Positions 1 through 14,066 are shown, numbered from the stretch's first letter. The stretch is 64,000 nt of DNA from Halomonas sp. (GCA_018401555.1 JAGYKP010000099.1:1-64000); one strand, 5' to 3'. The notes: generated by a model not told the origin, from the sequence alone. Numbers and translations are program-made.

Positions 1-1
1 T

Positions 2-148
2 GAAGCCTTCCCTACCATCTGGGACCGTAGCGGAACTTCGCGCCCTGTCGTAAAGCCCATGCTGCGCGGACTGTGGCGTGGAATGATCAAGCTGGCAGAA
101 GCCCAGTGCGCGGCGCATGCCCGCCGTGGTTTCATGCCCCACGTCTGA
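2..148 (+). CDS. C-terminal end of an unidentified protein (partial, cut by left edge)
   Basis: An open frame of 48 codons enters from the left edge and stops with TGA at 146-148. The readable tail is rich in Arg, Ala and Gly and ends in FMPHV. It lies in the same orientation as the bidirectional terminator at 192-221, which would end its transcript. I do not recognise the family and no domain can be named from so short a piece. Its reality rests only on the open frame and the terminator behind it. Confidence 0.4.
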   Translation, partial: EAFPTIWDRSGTSRPVVKPMLRGLWRGMIKLAEAQCAAHARRGFMPHV

Positions 149-191
149 GCCTCGGCACTTGCCGGCCCGGTCGGCGATACAGGCAACATAG

Positions 192-221
192 AAAAGCCCG
201 GACCACGTGGTCCGGGCTTTT
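192..221. terminator. Bidirectional terminator between the left-edge gene and gdhA
   Basis: A perfect 30-base palindrome: the arm AAAAGCCCGGACCAC is followed directly by its reverse complement. The A-run on one side and T-run on the other suit rho-independent termination in both directions. It lies between two convergent genes. Confidence 0.85.
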
Positions 222-248
222 GCATGATGATGCCGAGGGGCGTGTGTC

Positions 249-1961
<1,713 letters not shown>

Positions 1962-3028
1962 ATGACATACCCGGGAGAGCTGCTCTGCTACTGCCGTCCC
2001 GGTTTCGAGCCCGACCTGGCAGCCGAGCTTGCCGACAAGGTCGCGGCGCTCGGCAGAGAAGGTGAGGCTCACTACACGCAGGGCGATGGCTTCGTGCGTT
2101 TCCTGGTTCCCGCAGGTGAAGCGGCCAATGGCCTGCACCGGGATCTGCCGCTGACCGGGCTGGTCTTCGCCCGGCAGAGCCTGGTGGCGCTGCCGCCGCT
2201 GACGCTGTCCCGTGATGATCGGCTGACGCCGATCATCGACCAGGTGGTGGCCAGCGGCTGGAGCTTCGAGAGCCTGTGGCAGGAGACCCCGGATACCAAC
2301 GAGGGCAAGGCGCTGGCCGGGCTGGCCAAGGCCTTGGAGAGGCCTCTGACCTCGCTGCTGAGGAAGCGCAAGGCGCTGCGTCGCAAGGCGGGCGGTCGTC
2401 GCCTGCACCTGCTGTGGAGCGCCGGTGATCGAGTGCAACTGGGGATGAGCTTTCCCGGCAATCGCAGCGAGCTGCCGGGCGGCATCCGTCGCCTGCGCTT
2501 CCCGAGGTCGGCGCCCAGCCGTTCCACCCTCAAGCTGGAGGAGGCGTGGCATGAGTTCGTGCCGCGCGATGAGTGGACGAGCGTCTCGGTCAGGGCATGC
2601 AGGCGGCGGATCTGGGCGCGGCCCCCGGCGGCTGGACCTGGCAGCTGGTGCAGCGCGGCATGCATGTCTACGCCATCGACAATGGCCCCATGGACAAGGC
2701 GCTGATGGCCACCGGGCAGGTCGAGCACCTGCATGAGGATGGTTTTACCTGGGAGCCCCCGTATCGCCTCGACTGGCTGGTCTGCGATATCGCCGACAAG
2801 CCGTCACGGGTCGAGGCAATGGTGGAGCGCTGGCTGGTTCGGCGCTGGCGCCGGGAGGCGGTGTTCAATCTCAAGCTGCCGATGAAGCGACGCTGGCCCG
2901 AGGTGGAGGCCTGCCTGGGGCGGCTCGCCGAGGCGCTGGAGGCTGCCAGGGTCGACGCCGAGATTGCCTGCCGTCACCTCTATCATGATCGTGAAGAGGT
3001 GACGGTGCATGTGCGCCTGCGGGGGTGA
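1962..3028 (+). CDS. rlmM: 23S rRNA C2498 2'-O-ribose methyltransferase RlmM (frame broken as read)
   Basis: SAM-dependent methylation of C2498 in 23S rRNA. The N-terminal half (CRPGFEPDLAAELADK, later LRFPRSAPSRSTLKLEEAW) and the Rossmann methyltransferase half (DLGAAPGGWTWQL, AIDNGPM, LVCDIADKPSRV, FNLKLPMKRRW) sit in two frames. The break is at about 2574, where GATGAGTGGACGAG would read DEWDERL if the GG were GGG, as the family expects. Restored length is about 355 residues, against 366 in E. coli. I prefer the ATG at 1962 because GGAG at 1952-1955 is 6 bases away and the product then starts like its homologues; an in-frame ATG at 1950 is possible. The stop almost touches the convergent gene. 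Confidence 0.9.
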
Positions 3029-3031
3029 TGC

Positions 3032-3322
3032 TCAGTGGGCGGTGGGTTCGTAGATTCGGATCCGCTCCTCCTCGGTGAGCAGTGGCAGCAGGCGCTGCAT
3101 CACCCGGGTGCGGGTCTCGCTGGTGTACCATTCCTTCCAGGCGCGCAGGTCGCGCCACTTGGTGATCATCAGACGCCGGTCGCTGTGCGCCAGTTCCACG
3201 AGGCTCTCGCCACCCACGAAGCCCCTGGCGCCCAGGGACTGGCGCATCGCCTCGCGGGCGGCCTCCTCGTACTCCTCCTCGAGGCCGGGCATGATGCGGC
3301 GTTCGATAATGATCTTGATCAT
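3032..3322 (-). CDS. Antibiotic biosynthesis monooxygenase (ABM)-fold protein
   Basis: A 96-residue protein with the layout of the dimeric ferredoxin-like ABM fold: a first strand MIKIIIERRIMPG, a helix rich in Glu and Ala, then LVELAHSDRRLMITKWRDLRAWKEWYTSE, typical of this family's W-x4-W region. Members include heme-degrading enzymes, quinol monooxygenases and many small oxygenases without known substrates, so the substrate is unknown. I chose the ATG at 3322 because GGAG lies about 10 bases upstream and the fold begins there. It is convergent with rlmM (3-base gap) and divergent from tusA. Confidence 0.7.
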   Translation of the reverse strand: MIKIIIERRIMPGLEEEYEEAAREAMRQSLGARGFVGGESLVELAHSDRRLMITKWRDLRAWKEWYTSETRTRVMQRLLPLLTEEERIRIYEPTAH

Positions 3323-3366
3323 CTTGCAGGCTCCGACTGATATCCAAAGCAACCACGAGGTCCTCG

Positions 3367-3606
3367 ATGGCAGAGATACCCGACTTTCACGCCGAGCTCG
3401 ATACCACTGGGCTCTACTGTCCCGAGCCGATCATGCTGATGCACAACAAGGTCCGCGATATGCAGACGGGCGAGGTGCTCAAGGTGATCGCCAGCGACCC
3501 GGCAACCACCCGCGACGTGCCCAGATTCTGCCAGTTCCTGGGCCATGAACTGGTCCATCAGCAGCAGCTCGACGACAGCTACCTCTACTTTATCCGTTTG
3601 GGCTAA
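3367..3606 (+). CDS. tusA: Sulfur carrier/sulfurtransferase TusA
   Basis: A 79-residue TusA-family protein. The CPEP motif with the persulfide-carrying cysteine at residue 18 (GLYCPEPIML) is intact, followed by the VASDPATTRDVPRFCQFLGHEL region typical of the family. TusA accepts sulfur from a cysteine desulfurase and passes it on for tRNA 2-thiouridine synthesis and other sulfur trafficking. The start at 3367 is the only sensible one. The stop overlaps the stop of the convergent unknown gene by 4 bases. Confidence 0.92.
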   Translation: MAEIPDFHAELDTTGLYCPEPIMLMHNKVRDMQTGEVLKVIASDPATTRDVPRFCQFLGHELVHQQQLDDSYLYFIRLG

Positions 3607-4335
3607 TCCTGTCCTGGCCCCGTCGGTGATGTAGCGCAATCGCCCTCCGGCATCACCATCAGGGCCAGCGCCTCCAGGGTTGCGGGGTCCTCCTGGCGGA
3701 TACGGTTGGCGATCTGGCGCTGGAAGAAGTAGACCAGACGATGGCGGCTGTGCCCGGGGTAGAGGCAGGCATCGCCGAGCAGGATCGGCGTCTGCTCCAC
3801 TCGCTGCTCGTCGGCGAGCAGCGCTTCGATGCTGCCGTCGCTGTAGAGGCGCCAGCCGAATACCTGCTTGAGCTGCCAGGGCGCATTGCCATCGTCCATG
3901 CACAGCGCGTGGGTGCCCTGGATCTCGGGCAGCTGCTGGATCAGGGTGACCTGCTCGGTCTCCTCGTAGTCGAAGTAGCTGGCGGCGTGCTCCAGCTCCA
4001 TCAGCTTGTGCTCCGGCGCCACCTCGAACAGCTCCTCGGTCTCGGGTGTCGCGGTAGCCGATGAAGCGTCCATGCTCATCGTCGTCGAGGCGATGGCAGG
4101 GCATCAACGTCTCCATCCACGCCACCAGGCCGACCACTTCGCCATCCTCGCGCAGGCCCCAGGCCAGCAGCGGCATGCCGTACAGCGTCTCGGCGTTGGA
4201 GTCGAGGCGATACACCATCTCGAGCCCATCGAGTTCCGGGGCCAGTCGTATCAGGCGGCGTCTGGCCTGCTGACGCTGGCGCCTGGCTTCCAGGTCGATG
4301 ACCCGGGCGGAGCGGGGTGACAGCTGGGTTCCCAT
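3603..4335 (-). CDS. Conserved hypothetical protein, about 243 residues (one frame break)
   Basis: No known function recognised. The start at 4335 is supported by GGAGGG eight bases upstream. The first part reads MGTQLSPRSARVIDLEARRQ, then a region with EMVYRLDSNAETLYGMPLLAWGL; the second part (ETEELFEVAPEHKLMELEHA onward) continues in another frame. The break is at about 4044-4050, where one extra C in a CCC run would explain it. The protein is soluble, acidic toward the middle and has no membrane segment or recognisable metal motif. It is convergent with tusA and alone in its transcription unit. Confidence 0.6.
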
Positions 4336-4492
4336 GGTGTCCCTCCAGGTGCTGCTTGATCACGGGACCGGGCCGGGCGGCAGGCTCCCCGGGCCGGCGC
4401 GGAAGCGCTCTGCGTCACTCAGTTACCACCAATAGCATAGACCCACCCGCAGGTTAAGCCCCGTGGCATGGGCCCGCCGTCGGCAGGAGTGC

Positions 4493-5553
4493 TCAGCAGC
4501 GCGTAGCGAGGCGCCGGCGGCGTTCGAGATGGCCCTGCATGGCCTGCCGAAAACTGGCTAGAGGTGCCTCGGAACTCAGACGGGAGAGCCAGGCACGACG
4601 GTATGCCTCCACGGCCTCCGGCGGCGCTTCCAGGCTGGCGAAGAGCGGTGCCAGGCCGGTGAGCCAAGCCTCGGCCGCATCATCCAGCGCCTCCAGCCAG
4701 TCGGCGAGTCGCCGGGCCTCAGGGGGCTGCTGCAGGTCGGCGGTGAAGCCGGCTGCCGGACAGTGATCGGGGATGGAGAGGGCCTGGTCGAGCAGGGCGT
4801 TGGCTTCCATGAGGCGCTGCTCGGCAAGCAGCAGGGTGCGCAGCATCTGTGCCGTGTAGGGCCGCTGGTTGAGTGCCTGCAGGTGGTCTCTAAGCGCCCT
4901 CGGGGCGGCAGCATCGACCGGCCCGTCTCGAAGGGGCCTCCGGGCCTCAGCTTCGTGCAGGTAGTCGAGGGCGGCCAGCTGCTCGTCCGGCGGCGCCAGG
5001 GCCTCCGGCTCCAGCGCCGAGCTGACCCGCGAGAAGTTCTGCGCCCACTCCTCGGAGCCGAAGAGTCCGTTCCAGGTGGCGCGCCGCAGCTGCCCACGCT
5101 TGGTGGCGGCCAGCCGCTCGGAGGCGGGCGAGATCATCCGCGGCGAGCCGCCCTGGCACGTCGCTCGACAGGCATGACCGAGTGCCGCCGCCAGCCTCGA
5201 GCCTCGTACTGCCAGCGCTGGCTGGCCGGCGCCACGCGGCCCAGTGTGCTGTTGCGCTCGGCGACCAGGGTGGTGATGTGGCATTCGCGCAGGGCGTAGA
5301 TATCGAGCATGCCCTCGCGGGTCTCGGGAATGCTTACGCGGCGTTCGCGCAGCTCGGGGAAGGCGCCGAGGATTGCGGGCCCGGCGTGCTCGGGGGTGCC
5401 AGGTCGAGCCGTTCGGCGAGTGCTCGCTGGTAGTCGCGGAGCAGGCCGGTCACTGGCGTCGTTGCCGCCGCAGCCGACCAGGCTCACCGCCAGGACGATG
5501 GCCACGCCGACGTGGCGCAGTGAGTCAGGGATGAAGTGGGTCGCGTTCGCCAT
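4493..5553 (-). pseudogene. DUF3080-like lipoprotein, interrupted by several frame breaks
   Basis: The N-terminus MANATHFIPDSLRHVGVAIVLAVSLVGCGG has a lipoprotein signal with a LVGC lipobox, so the product should be an envelope lipoprotein. The centre has the ECHITTLVAERNSTLGRV block I associate with DUF3080, and the C-terminal half (TKRGQLRRATWNGLFGSEEW to the end) is helical. The coding frame changes about five times, near 5443, 5394, 5198, 5172 and 5108; between the first two a shifted frame reads LLRDYQRALAERLDLAPP. This is more than any other gene here, so either the gene is decayed or the read quality is poor locally. It overlaps the end of the MATE gene by 29 bases, implying one operon. 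Its role is unknown. Confidence 0.55.
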
Positions 5554-6980
5554 GGGCCACCGCCTTGCCGATGCGTCTCAAGCGTTCGCCGAGCATCACC
5601 GCCGCGGCGGTGAGCCCGCCGATCAGGCCGATCCAGTAGCCGTGCACACCGAGCGGCGCCTGATCGAGGCCGGAATGCCCGCGGGTGCCCAGCCAGTGAC
5701 CACCGGCCATGCCCACCAGCCAGTAGGAAGCCAGCGTTATCACCATGATGATACGCGTATCCTTGTAGCCGCGCAGCGCTCCGGCCAGGTTGACCTGCAG
5801 CGAGTCGGAGACCTGGTAGATCATGGCCAGCAGCACCAGCGACAGGGCCAGCCTGGCCACTTCGGTGTCGCGGGTATAGAGGCCGATCACCGGCTCCGCG
5901 GTGAAGCGCAGCAGCAGGCCGTTGATCAGCGCGACGACCAGGCAGACGGCGATGCCGTGCCAGGCCACCCGCCGAGCGTAGCTCGGACGGCCCTGGCCGA
6001 GCACGTTGCTCACGCGCACCGTCAGCGCCATGCTCAGCGACAGCGGCAGCATGAACAGGATGGAGGTGTAGTTGAGCGCCACCTGGTGAGCGGCCACGGT
6101 GATCTCCCCCAGGCTGGCGATGAACAGGGCAATCAGCGTGAACAGCGTGACCTCGACGAAGATCGCCACGCCGATCGGCAACCCCACATAGAGCAGCTCG
6201 CCGATCATCCGCCGCCGAGGGCGGCTGGGGGCGTGCCATAGCGAGACCTCGCCATGGCTCGCGAGTGGCGGGTGTAGAGCGCCATGGCCAGGCACATGGT
6301 CCACATCGAAAGCGCCGTGGCGATGCCGCAGCCCAGGGCTCCCATAGCCGGCAGCGCCTGGATCCAGCCCGGCAGCCAGCTGCCCAGCAGGTCGCTGAGA
6401 CCCTCGCCGCCGTAGATCAGCACGAAGTTGCTGGGCACATTGACGGCGAGGCCCAGCAGGCTGATCCACAGCGAGGGACGGGTGTGATTCATGCCGTCGG
6501 AGAAGGCGCGCAGGGCCTGGAAGAGGGCGGCTCCGGGCATGCCGAAGGCCGACCGCGAAGAGGTAGCTGCGTGGAGCGCTCCGCCACCGCCTCGGGCACT
6601 TCCATCAGGGTGAAGATCGGGCCCACCGCATACCACAGCATGAGGGCGGCCAGCGCCCCCAGTGCCAGGGCCACCCATAGCCCCTGGTGCACGTTGGGGC
6701 CGATCTCGCCGCCGCGTCGGCCGCCCAGCAGCTGGGCGACGATGGGCGTCAGTCCCATCAGGGTACCGGTCATGAACAGCATCAGTGGCAGCCACAGGCT
6801 GGAGCCCACCGATACCGCCGCCAGGTCAGTGGCGCTCAGGCGTCCGGTCATCATCACATCGGCCACGCTCATGCCGGCCTGGGCCAGCTGGGCACCGCAG
6901 ATCGGCAGGGCCAGCACCAGCAGCGGGCGCGTCTCGCGGCGTGCGGTGTCAGCAGGAGGGTGGCGAAGCGGACGGCTCAA
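5525..6980 (-). CDS. MATE-family multidrug/Na+ efflux transporter, NorM-like (frame broken)
   Basis: An inner-membrane antiporter that exports cationic drugs using Na+ or H+. The first third contains LVLALPICGAQLAQAGMSVADVMMTGRLS, matching the start of MATE proteins. Later segments (FGMPGAALFQALRAFSDGMN; ALTVRVSNVLGQGRP; ALRGYKDTRI) belong to the same 12-helix family. They lie in three frames, with breaks near 6550-6575 and 6225-6245. Restored length is about 485 residues, normal for NorM. The start appears to be TTG at 6980, with GGAG seven bases upstream. The downstream lipoprotein gene overlaps its end. Confidence 0.85.
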
Positions 6981-7090
6981 GGGTGCGCTCCAGTGCGGCC
7001 GGGAAGGGCGCTCATGCTAGCAAGGCCGAGCGTTTTTTACCCGTCTGGCGGCGGGTATACTGGCGGCTTACCCATGACCACGGAGGCCGC

Positions 7091-7649
7091 GTGACACACC
7101 GCCTCGAGGACATCATCGCCCTGTTCGACGGCCTGTTCGAGGAGACTTACCGGACTCGCCTGGTACGCGGGGGGGATGAACCCCTCTACCTGCCCGCCGA
7201 CGCCGAGAGCCCCTGGCATCGAGTGATCTTCGCCCGCGGCTTCTTCACCAGCGCGCTGCACGAGATCAGCCACTGGTGCATCGCCGGCGCACGGCGCCGT
7301 CAGCTGGAGGATTACGGTTACTGGTACCTGCCCGACGGCCGAGATGCCCAGCAGCAGCGTGACTTCGAGGCCGTGGAGGTGGCGCCCCAGGCGCTGGAAC
7401 TGCTCCTCTCCCGGGCCTGTGGGCTGCGCTTTCACGTCAGCGTCGACAACCTCGATGGCGATGCCGAGGTGGATCGCGACGCCTTCCATGCCAAGGTCGA
7501 GGCACGTGCCCGGCGCTATCTGAGCGAGGGCCTGCCACTCCGGGCCGAGGCGCTGCGCACTGCGCCTGGCGACCTTCTACCGCGACTGCGCAGCACTCGA
7601 CGAGGCGCTGGCGGCCGGTCGCGCCCGGCTGCAGGTCGAGCCGGCCTGA
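7091..7649 (+). CDS. epmC: Elongation factor P hydroxylase EpmC (frame break near the 3' end)
   Basis: EpmC (YfcM) hydroxylates the lysylated residue of EF-P, the last step of EF-P maturation. The sequence follows the family closely: TRLVRGGDEPLYLPADAE, FARGFFTSALHEISHWCIAG with the HEISHW metal-binding motif, YGYWYLPDGRDAQQQ and FHVSVDNLDGD. I use the GTG at 7091 with GGAGG just upstream. Near 7559 one extra base shifts the frame; the shifted frame continues RLATFYRDCAALDEALAAG and stops at 7647-7649, giving about 185 residues, like E. coli. No epmA or epmB is nearby. Confidence 0.88.
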
Positions 7650-7739
7650 AGCGTTGGCAAGCGTGAGCCGGCGGGTGCTGTTCGCAGCGGCCGCGGACGG
7701 GCTAGGGTATAGGCTTGATCGCTGGCCGATGGAGTCACC

Positions 7740-9907
7740 GTGTACCCCGATCCGCACCCGCAGGAGCAACGCTTCCTCGAGGCCCTGGGCCAGGACGACT
7801 GGCCCGCTGCCGAGCAGGCCCTGAGCCTGGCGCAGGCAGGACTCTCCGCCGAGGCCCTGATCGAGCTGTTCGAGTCGCAGCTGATGAGCCGCCACCTTGA
7901 CCTCCAGGCGCGCCGTCTGCAGGCGCGTGGCGAGGCCTTCTACACCATCGGCAGCGCCGGCCGCGAGGGCAATGCCGCCGTGGCCATGGCGCTGCGCCAC
8001 ACCGATCCCGCCTTTCTCCATTACCGTGATGCCGCCTTCTTCATCCAGCGCGCACGCATGGTGCCGGGGCAGGATCCGCTGCGCGATCTGCTGCTCAGCT
8101 TCGCGGCCTCCGCCGAGGACCCGATCTCCGGTGGTCGCCACAAGGTGCTCGGCTCCAGGGCTCTCAATGTGCCGCCCCAGACCAGCACCATCGCCTTCCC
8201 ACCTGCCCAAGGCCATGGGCACCGCCCACTCCCTGGCCCTGGCGAAACGCCTGGGAGTCGCGGGTCAATGGCCCCATGACGGGGTGGTGCTGTGCAGCTT
8301 CGGGGACGCCTCCTTCAACCACTCCACCGCCCAGGGGGCGCTCAATGCCGCGGCCTGGAGCGCCTACCAGGGCCTGCCGATGCCGCTGGTGTGGCTCTGC
8401 GAGGACAATGGCATCGGCATTTCGACCCCCACACCTGCCGGGTGGATCGCGGCGAGCATGACGTCACGCCCCGGCGTTCACTACCTGGCCTGCGATGGCC
8501 TCGACCTGCTCGATACCTGGCGGGCGGCACGCGAGGCGGTGCATATCGCACGCACCCGGCGGCGGCCGGTGTTCCTGCATATGCGCTGCGTACGCCTCTT
8601 CGGCCACGCCGGCTCCGATGCCCAGCAGGCGTATCTCACGCCTGCCCGCATCCAGGCCGACGAGGCCCGCGACCCGCTGCTGGTCACTGCCGGCCTGCTG
8701 CGCCGCCACGGCGTCCTGAGCCGCGACGCCATCGCCGAGCGCTATCATGACCTGCGCGAGCAGGTGGCGTGCCGTGCCGAGGAGGCGATCGGCCGTCCGC
8801 GTCTGACGAGTGCGGAGCAGGTGATGGCGAGTATCGTGCCGCCGCCTCGCCCGTCGCGCATTGCGCCCTGGCAGGGCACGCTCGATGTCACCCCCGACAC
8901 CCTGGCGCGGCGTCTCAATCGCGCCCTGGAGCGGTTGATGAGCCGCTACCCGCACCTGGTCATGGCGGGTGAGGACATCGGCCGCAAGGGCGGCGTCTAC
9001 GGGGTGACCCAGAAGCTGCAGGCGCGATTCGGGGCGCATCGGGTGATCGATACCCTGCTCGACGAGCAGAGCATCCTGGGGCTAGGCATCGGCATGGCCC
9101 AGAATGGCCTGGTGCCGATCCTCGAGATCCAGTTCCTGGCCTACCTGCACAACGCCGAGGACCAGCTGCGCGGCGAGGCGGCCACGCTCAGCTTCTTCTC
9201 CAGCGGGCAGTACGCCAACCCCATGGTGGTGCGTATCGCCGGGCTGGGTTACCAGAAGGGCTTCGGTGGGCATCTTCCACAACGACAATGCCATCGCCGT
9301 GCTGCGCGACATTCCGGGACTGCTGGTGGCCTGCCCCTCCAACGGGGCCGATGCGGTGGGATTGCTGCAGGAGGCGGTGCGCCTGGCCGACGAGGAGCAG
9401 CGGGTGGTGGTGGTCATCGAGCCCATCGCCCTCTACCACACCCGCGACCTGCTCGCGGAGGGCGACGGCGCCTGGTGCTTCGCCGACCCGGGGCCCGAAC
9501 ATCGCCTGGCGGTAGGCGAGCTGGGCCAGTGGGGCGCCGGCCGGGACCTGGCCATCGTCACCTACGGCAACGGCGTCTACCTGTCGCGCCTGGCCGCGGA
9601 GCGGCTGCAGGCCGAGGGAATCGCGCTGCGCATCGTCGACCTGCGCTGGCTCACTGCCATCGACCACGACGCCGTGCATGCCGCCGTGGCCGACTGCGCG
9701 CGGGTGCTGATCGTCGACGAGTGCCGTCGCTCCGGCTCGCCCAGCGAGGAGCTGGTGACCGGGCTGGTGGAGCGTGGCCTGGACGGCAGGCAGCTGATGC
9801 GACTCACCGCCGAGGACAGCTTCATTCCCCTGGGGCGCGCCGCCACCGTGACCCTGCCGTCCACGGAGGATATCGTGGTGCGCGCCCGGGAGCTGCTGGG
9901 GCGATAG
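7740..9907 (+). CDS. Thiamine-diphosphate 2-oxoacid dehydrogenase E1, alpha and beta fused (two frame breaks)
   Basis: One gene encodes both halves of a branched-chain-type E1, about 720 residues. The alpha half has the ThDP/Mg motif (FGDASFNH...EDNGIGIS, about residues 180-225). The beta half begins near 8890 with RLMSRYPHLVMAGEDIGRKG and continues through LLDEQSILGLGIGMAQNGLVP and HFHNDNAIAVLRDIPGL. E1 decarboxylates a 2-oxoacid and acylates the lipoyl group of E2. GTG start at 7740 with GGAG five bases upstream. Frames shift near 8196 (one T too many) and 9274 (one base too many). No E2 or E3 gene adjoins, so the substrate and partner are unknown. Confidence 0.8.
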
Positions 9908-9915
9908 CCGGTCGT

Positions 9916-10435
9916 TTAGTCCGCGTCGCCGCCGTTGAGCCGCTGATGCAGCCGCAGCATCACCTCTACCTCATGCTCCGGGCGCAGTGGCTCGAGGCCC
10001 AGTTCCGCCGAACAGCTCGCCGCGCGCCCGCGACCAGTCGCCGGGGTCGAGGTCGTCATACAGGCTCTCCGCGGGGGCCAGTTCGACGAAGGGATCCAGG
10101 CCGTAGGTGTCGAAGAGCCGTGACAGGGCCGCCTCGTCGTCGCCGACGCCGGCAGTGAACAGGGTGGCACTGAAATGGTCGTTTTCCAGCTCGCGGATCA
10201 CGTCCAGCGGGCTTACCCCCATGCTGCCGAGTTCCTCGAGGCTGTAGCCGCCCAGCGAGACCAGCTCGGCCTCCAGCCACTCGTCCTCGGGCTGGATCAG
10301 GGTGTGCTTGACGCGGCCATCGGGCAGCGTCCAGGCGATCGCCAGTGGCAGCCCGCCCTCATCGCCGGTCTCCACGGCGATAAAGCCGGGGATCGAAGTT
10401 TCATCGCCTTTGGGTGGCATGTCGGGTGTCCTCAT
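9916..10435 (-). CDS. Conserved hypothetical, possibly RNase H/exonuclease-like fold (one frame break)
   Basis: About 173 residues, no certain family. The N-terminal stretch IPGFIAVETGDEGGLPLAIAWTLPDG loosely resembles the first strand of DEDDh exonucleases, but the first catalytic Asp of the D-x-E motif is Ala here, so activity should not be assumed. Near 10008 one missing base breaks the frame; the restored tail reads GLEPLRPEHEVEVMLRLHQR and stops at 9916. The ATG at 10435 overlaps the tatD stop as ATGA, suggesting translational coupling; an ATG at 10420 with AGGA eight bases away is an alternative. Confidence 0.5.
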
Positions 10436-11325
10436 GGTGTCGTGTCGCCGCGGCTCGCCTCGCGGGAAGCGTCGGCCGGCAGTCGGAAGAAGCGCCGGGC
10501 CGTTGTGGCGGTGGCCGCCGCCAGTTCGGCCTCGCTGTCGCCGCGCCAGTGGGCGATCTCGCGCAGGATCCAGGGCAGCAGCGCCGGCTCATGGCGTCTG
10601 CCCTTGAGTTTGGCAGGTAAGTTGCGCGGCAGCAGGTAGGGGCAGTCGGTCTCCACCATCAGCCGCGTGGAGGGGATCTCCGCGACCAGCTCGCGCAGGT
10701 GGTGGCCACGGCGCTCGTCGCACAGCCAGCCGGTCAGGCCGATATGCAGGTCCAGGTCGAGATAGCCGAACAGCGTCGCACGGTCGGCGGTGAAGCAGTG
10801 CACCACGGCATCGCCGATCTCGTCGCGGAAGGCTCGCAGCATCTCGCGCATGCGTTGTCCGGCGTCGCGTTCGTGGATGAACAGCGGCTTGCCGCTCTCC
10901 GCCGCCAGCCCCAGCTGGGCCTCGAAGGCGCGCTCCTGCTCGGCGGGGGTCGAGAAGTTGCGGTTGAAGTCGAGGCCGCACTCGCCCACTGCCACCACCT
11001 CGGGCTGGCGCTGCAGCTCGGCCATGGCGGCGGCAAGCCCGGCATCCCAGCGGCTGGCGTCGTGGGGGTGGACTCCGGCGGTGGCATGCAGCGCCAGGCC
11101 CTCGCCGGCGTGCCGGCGGGCCATGGCCACCGCCTGCTCGGCGTGCTCGCGATCGGTGCCGGTGAGGATCAGCGTGGTCACGTTGGCCGCCCGGGCACGC
11201 CTCAGTACCGCTGGCAGGTCCCGGGCAAAGCTGTCATGGGTCAGGTTGGCGCCGATGTCGACCAGCGGGCTGGGCGAGGTGAAGCGCAGCGCCTCGGGCA
11301 GGAAGTCATCGAAGGTGTCGGGCAC
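10432..11325 (-). CDS. tatD: TatD-family metal-dependent DNase
   Basis: A 297-residue TIM-barrel hydrolase of the TatD family, which has 3'-5' exonuclease and AP-endonuclease type activity on DNA. Metal-site motifs are intact: VDIGANLTHDSF, TAGVHPHDAS, VGECGLDFNRN, FIHERDA, VVHCFTAD and METDCPYL. GTG start at 11325 with AGGAG upstream. The frame is intact. It is divergent from uup and coupled by an ATGA overlap to the small downstream gene. Confidence 0.9.
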   Translation of the reverse strand: MPDTFDDFLPEALRFTSPSPLVDIGANLTHDSFARDLPAVLRRARAANVTTLILTGTDREHAEQAVAMARRHAGEGLALHATAGVHPHDASRWDAGLAAAMAELQRQPEVVAVGECGLDFNRNFSTPAEQERAFEAQLGLAAESGKPLFIHERDAGQRMREMLRAFRDEIGDAVVHCFTADRATLFGYLDLDLHIGLTGWLCDERRGHHLRELVAEIPSTRLMVETDCPYLLPRNLPAKLKGRRHEPALLPWILREIAHWRGDSEAELAAATATTARRFFRLPADASREASRGDTTP

Positions 11326-11448
11326 GCCTTGGCTCCTGTGCAGTGGGGTCGGCAGGGGGCGCTATTCTACCCGCCGGACGGATGCCACGGCCACGTCCGG
11401 GCACGCTTGAGTTACACTGGGCGCCCTGTCGATCGAGGAGGACCCCGC

Positions 11449-13454
<2,006 letters not shown>

Positions 13455-13476
13455 GAAACGGGGCGGCAGCGGGCGA

Positions 13477-13932
13477 TTACTCCTCGCTCTTCTCGCCCTT
13501 CTGGCCCACGCGCACGGCCAGCACGTCGCACTGGGCACCGTGGAGAACGCCGGTGGAGGTGGAGCCCAGCAGCAGGGCGAAACCGTGACGTCCATGGGAG
13601 CCGACCACGATCAGATCGACGTCGTGCTCCTCGGCGAAGCGGTGGATCTCGGTGTCGGGCATGCCCACCACCACGTGCTGGTCCTCCTTGGCCACGCGCG
13701 GGTCGGCGATCTCGGCGAGACGGTGCTTGGCATGCTCGTCGAGCTGGTCCTGGATGCTGGTCAGGTCCATGGGAATGTCGCCGCCATAGGCGAAGCCCAG
13801 CGGCTCCAGGGTGTGCATGATGGAGAGCTTGGCCTGGTTGCGGTCGGCGATCTGGGCGGCGCGCTCCAGCACCCGGTGGGAATCCTTGGTCAGGTCGACG
13901 GCGACCAGAACGTGACGATACTCGTTGCTCAT
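13477..13932 (-). CDS. Universal stress protein, UspA family
   Basis: A 151-residue single-domain Usp with the strand RHVLVAVDLTKDSHRVLERA, the VDLIVVGSHGRHGFALLLGS ATP-binding-type G-x2-G-x9-G motif and a final strand CDVLAVRV. These proteins are induced by growth arrest and stress; targets vary. ATG at 13932 with GGAG upstream. Intact and convergent with uup. Confidence 0.9.
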   Translation of the reverse strand: MSNEYRHVLVAVDLTKDSHRVLERAAQIADRNQAKLSIMHTLEPLGFAYGGDIPMDLTSIQDQLDEHAKHRLAEIADPRVAKEDQHVVVGMPDTEIHRFAEEHDVDLIVVGSHGRHGFALLLGSTSTGVLHGAQCDVLAVRVGQKGEKSEE

Positions 13933-14066
13933 GGGAGGGCTCCTCGACAGATGTCGTGCGGTCTATGGTGATGCCATCACTCTAGGCCTGCTGACCCGGC
14001 AAGACAACGGTCTATATCAACCATTTCGCATCAATTGTTGCGTACCAACCCGAAGGAGAGACGCCG

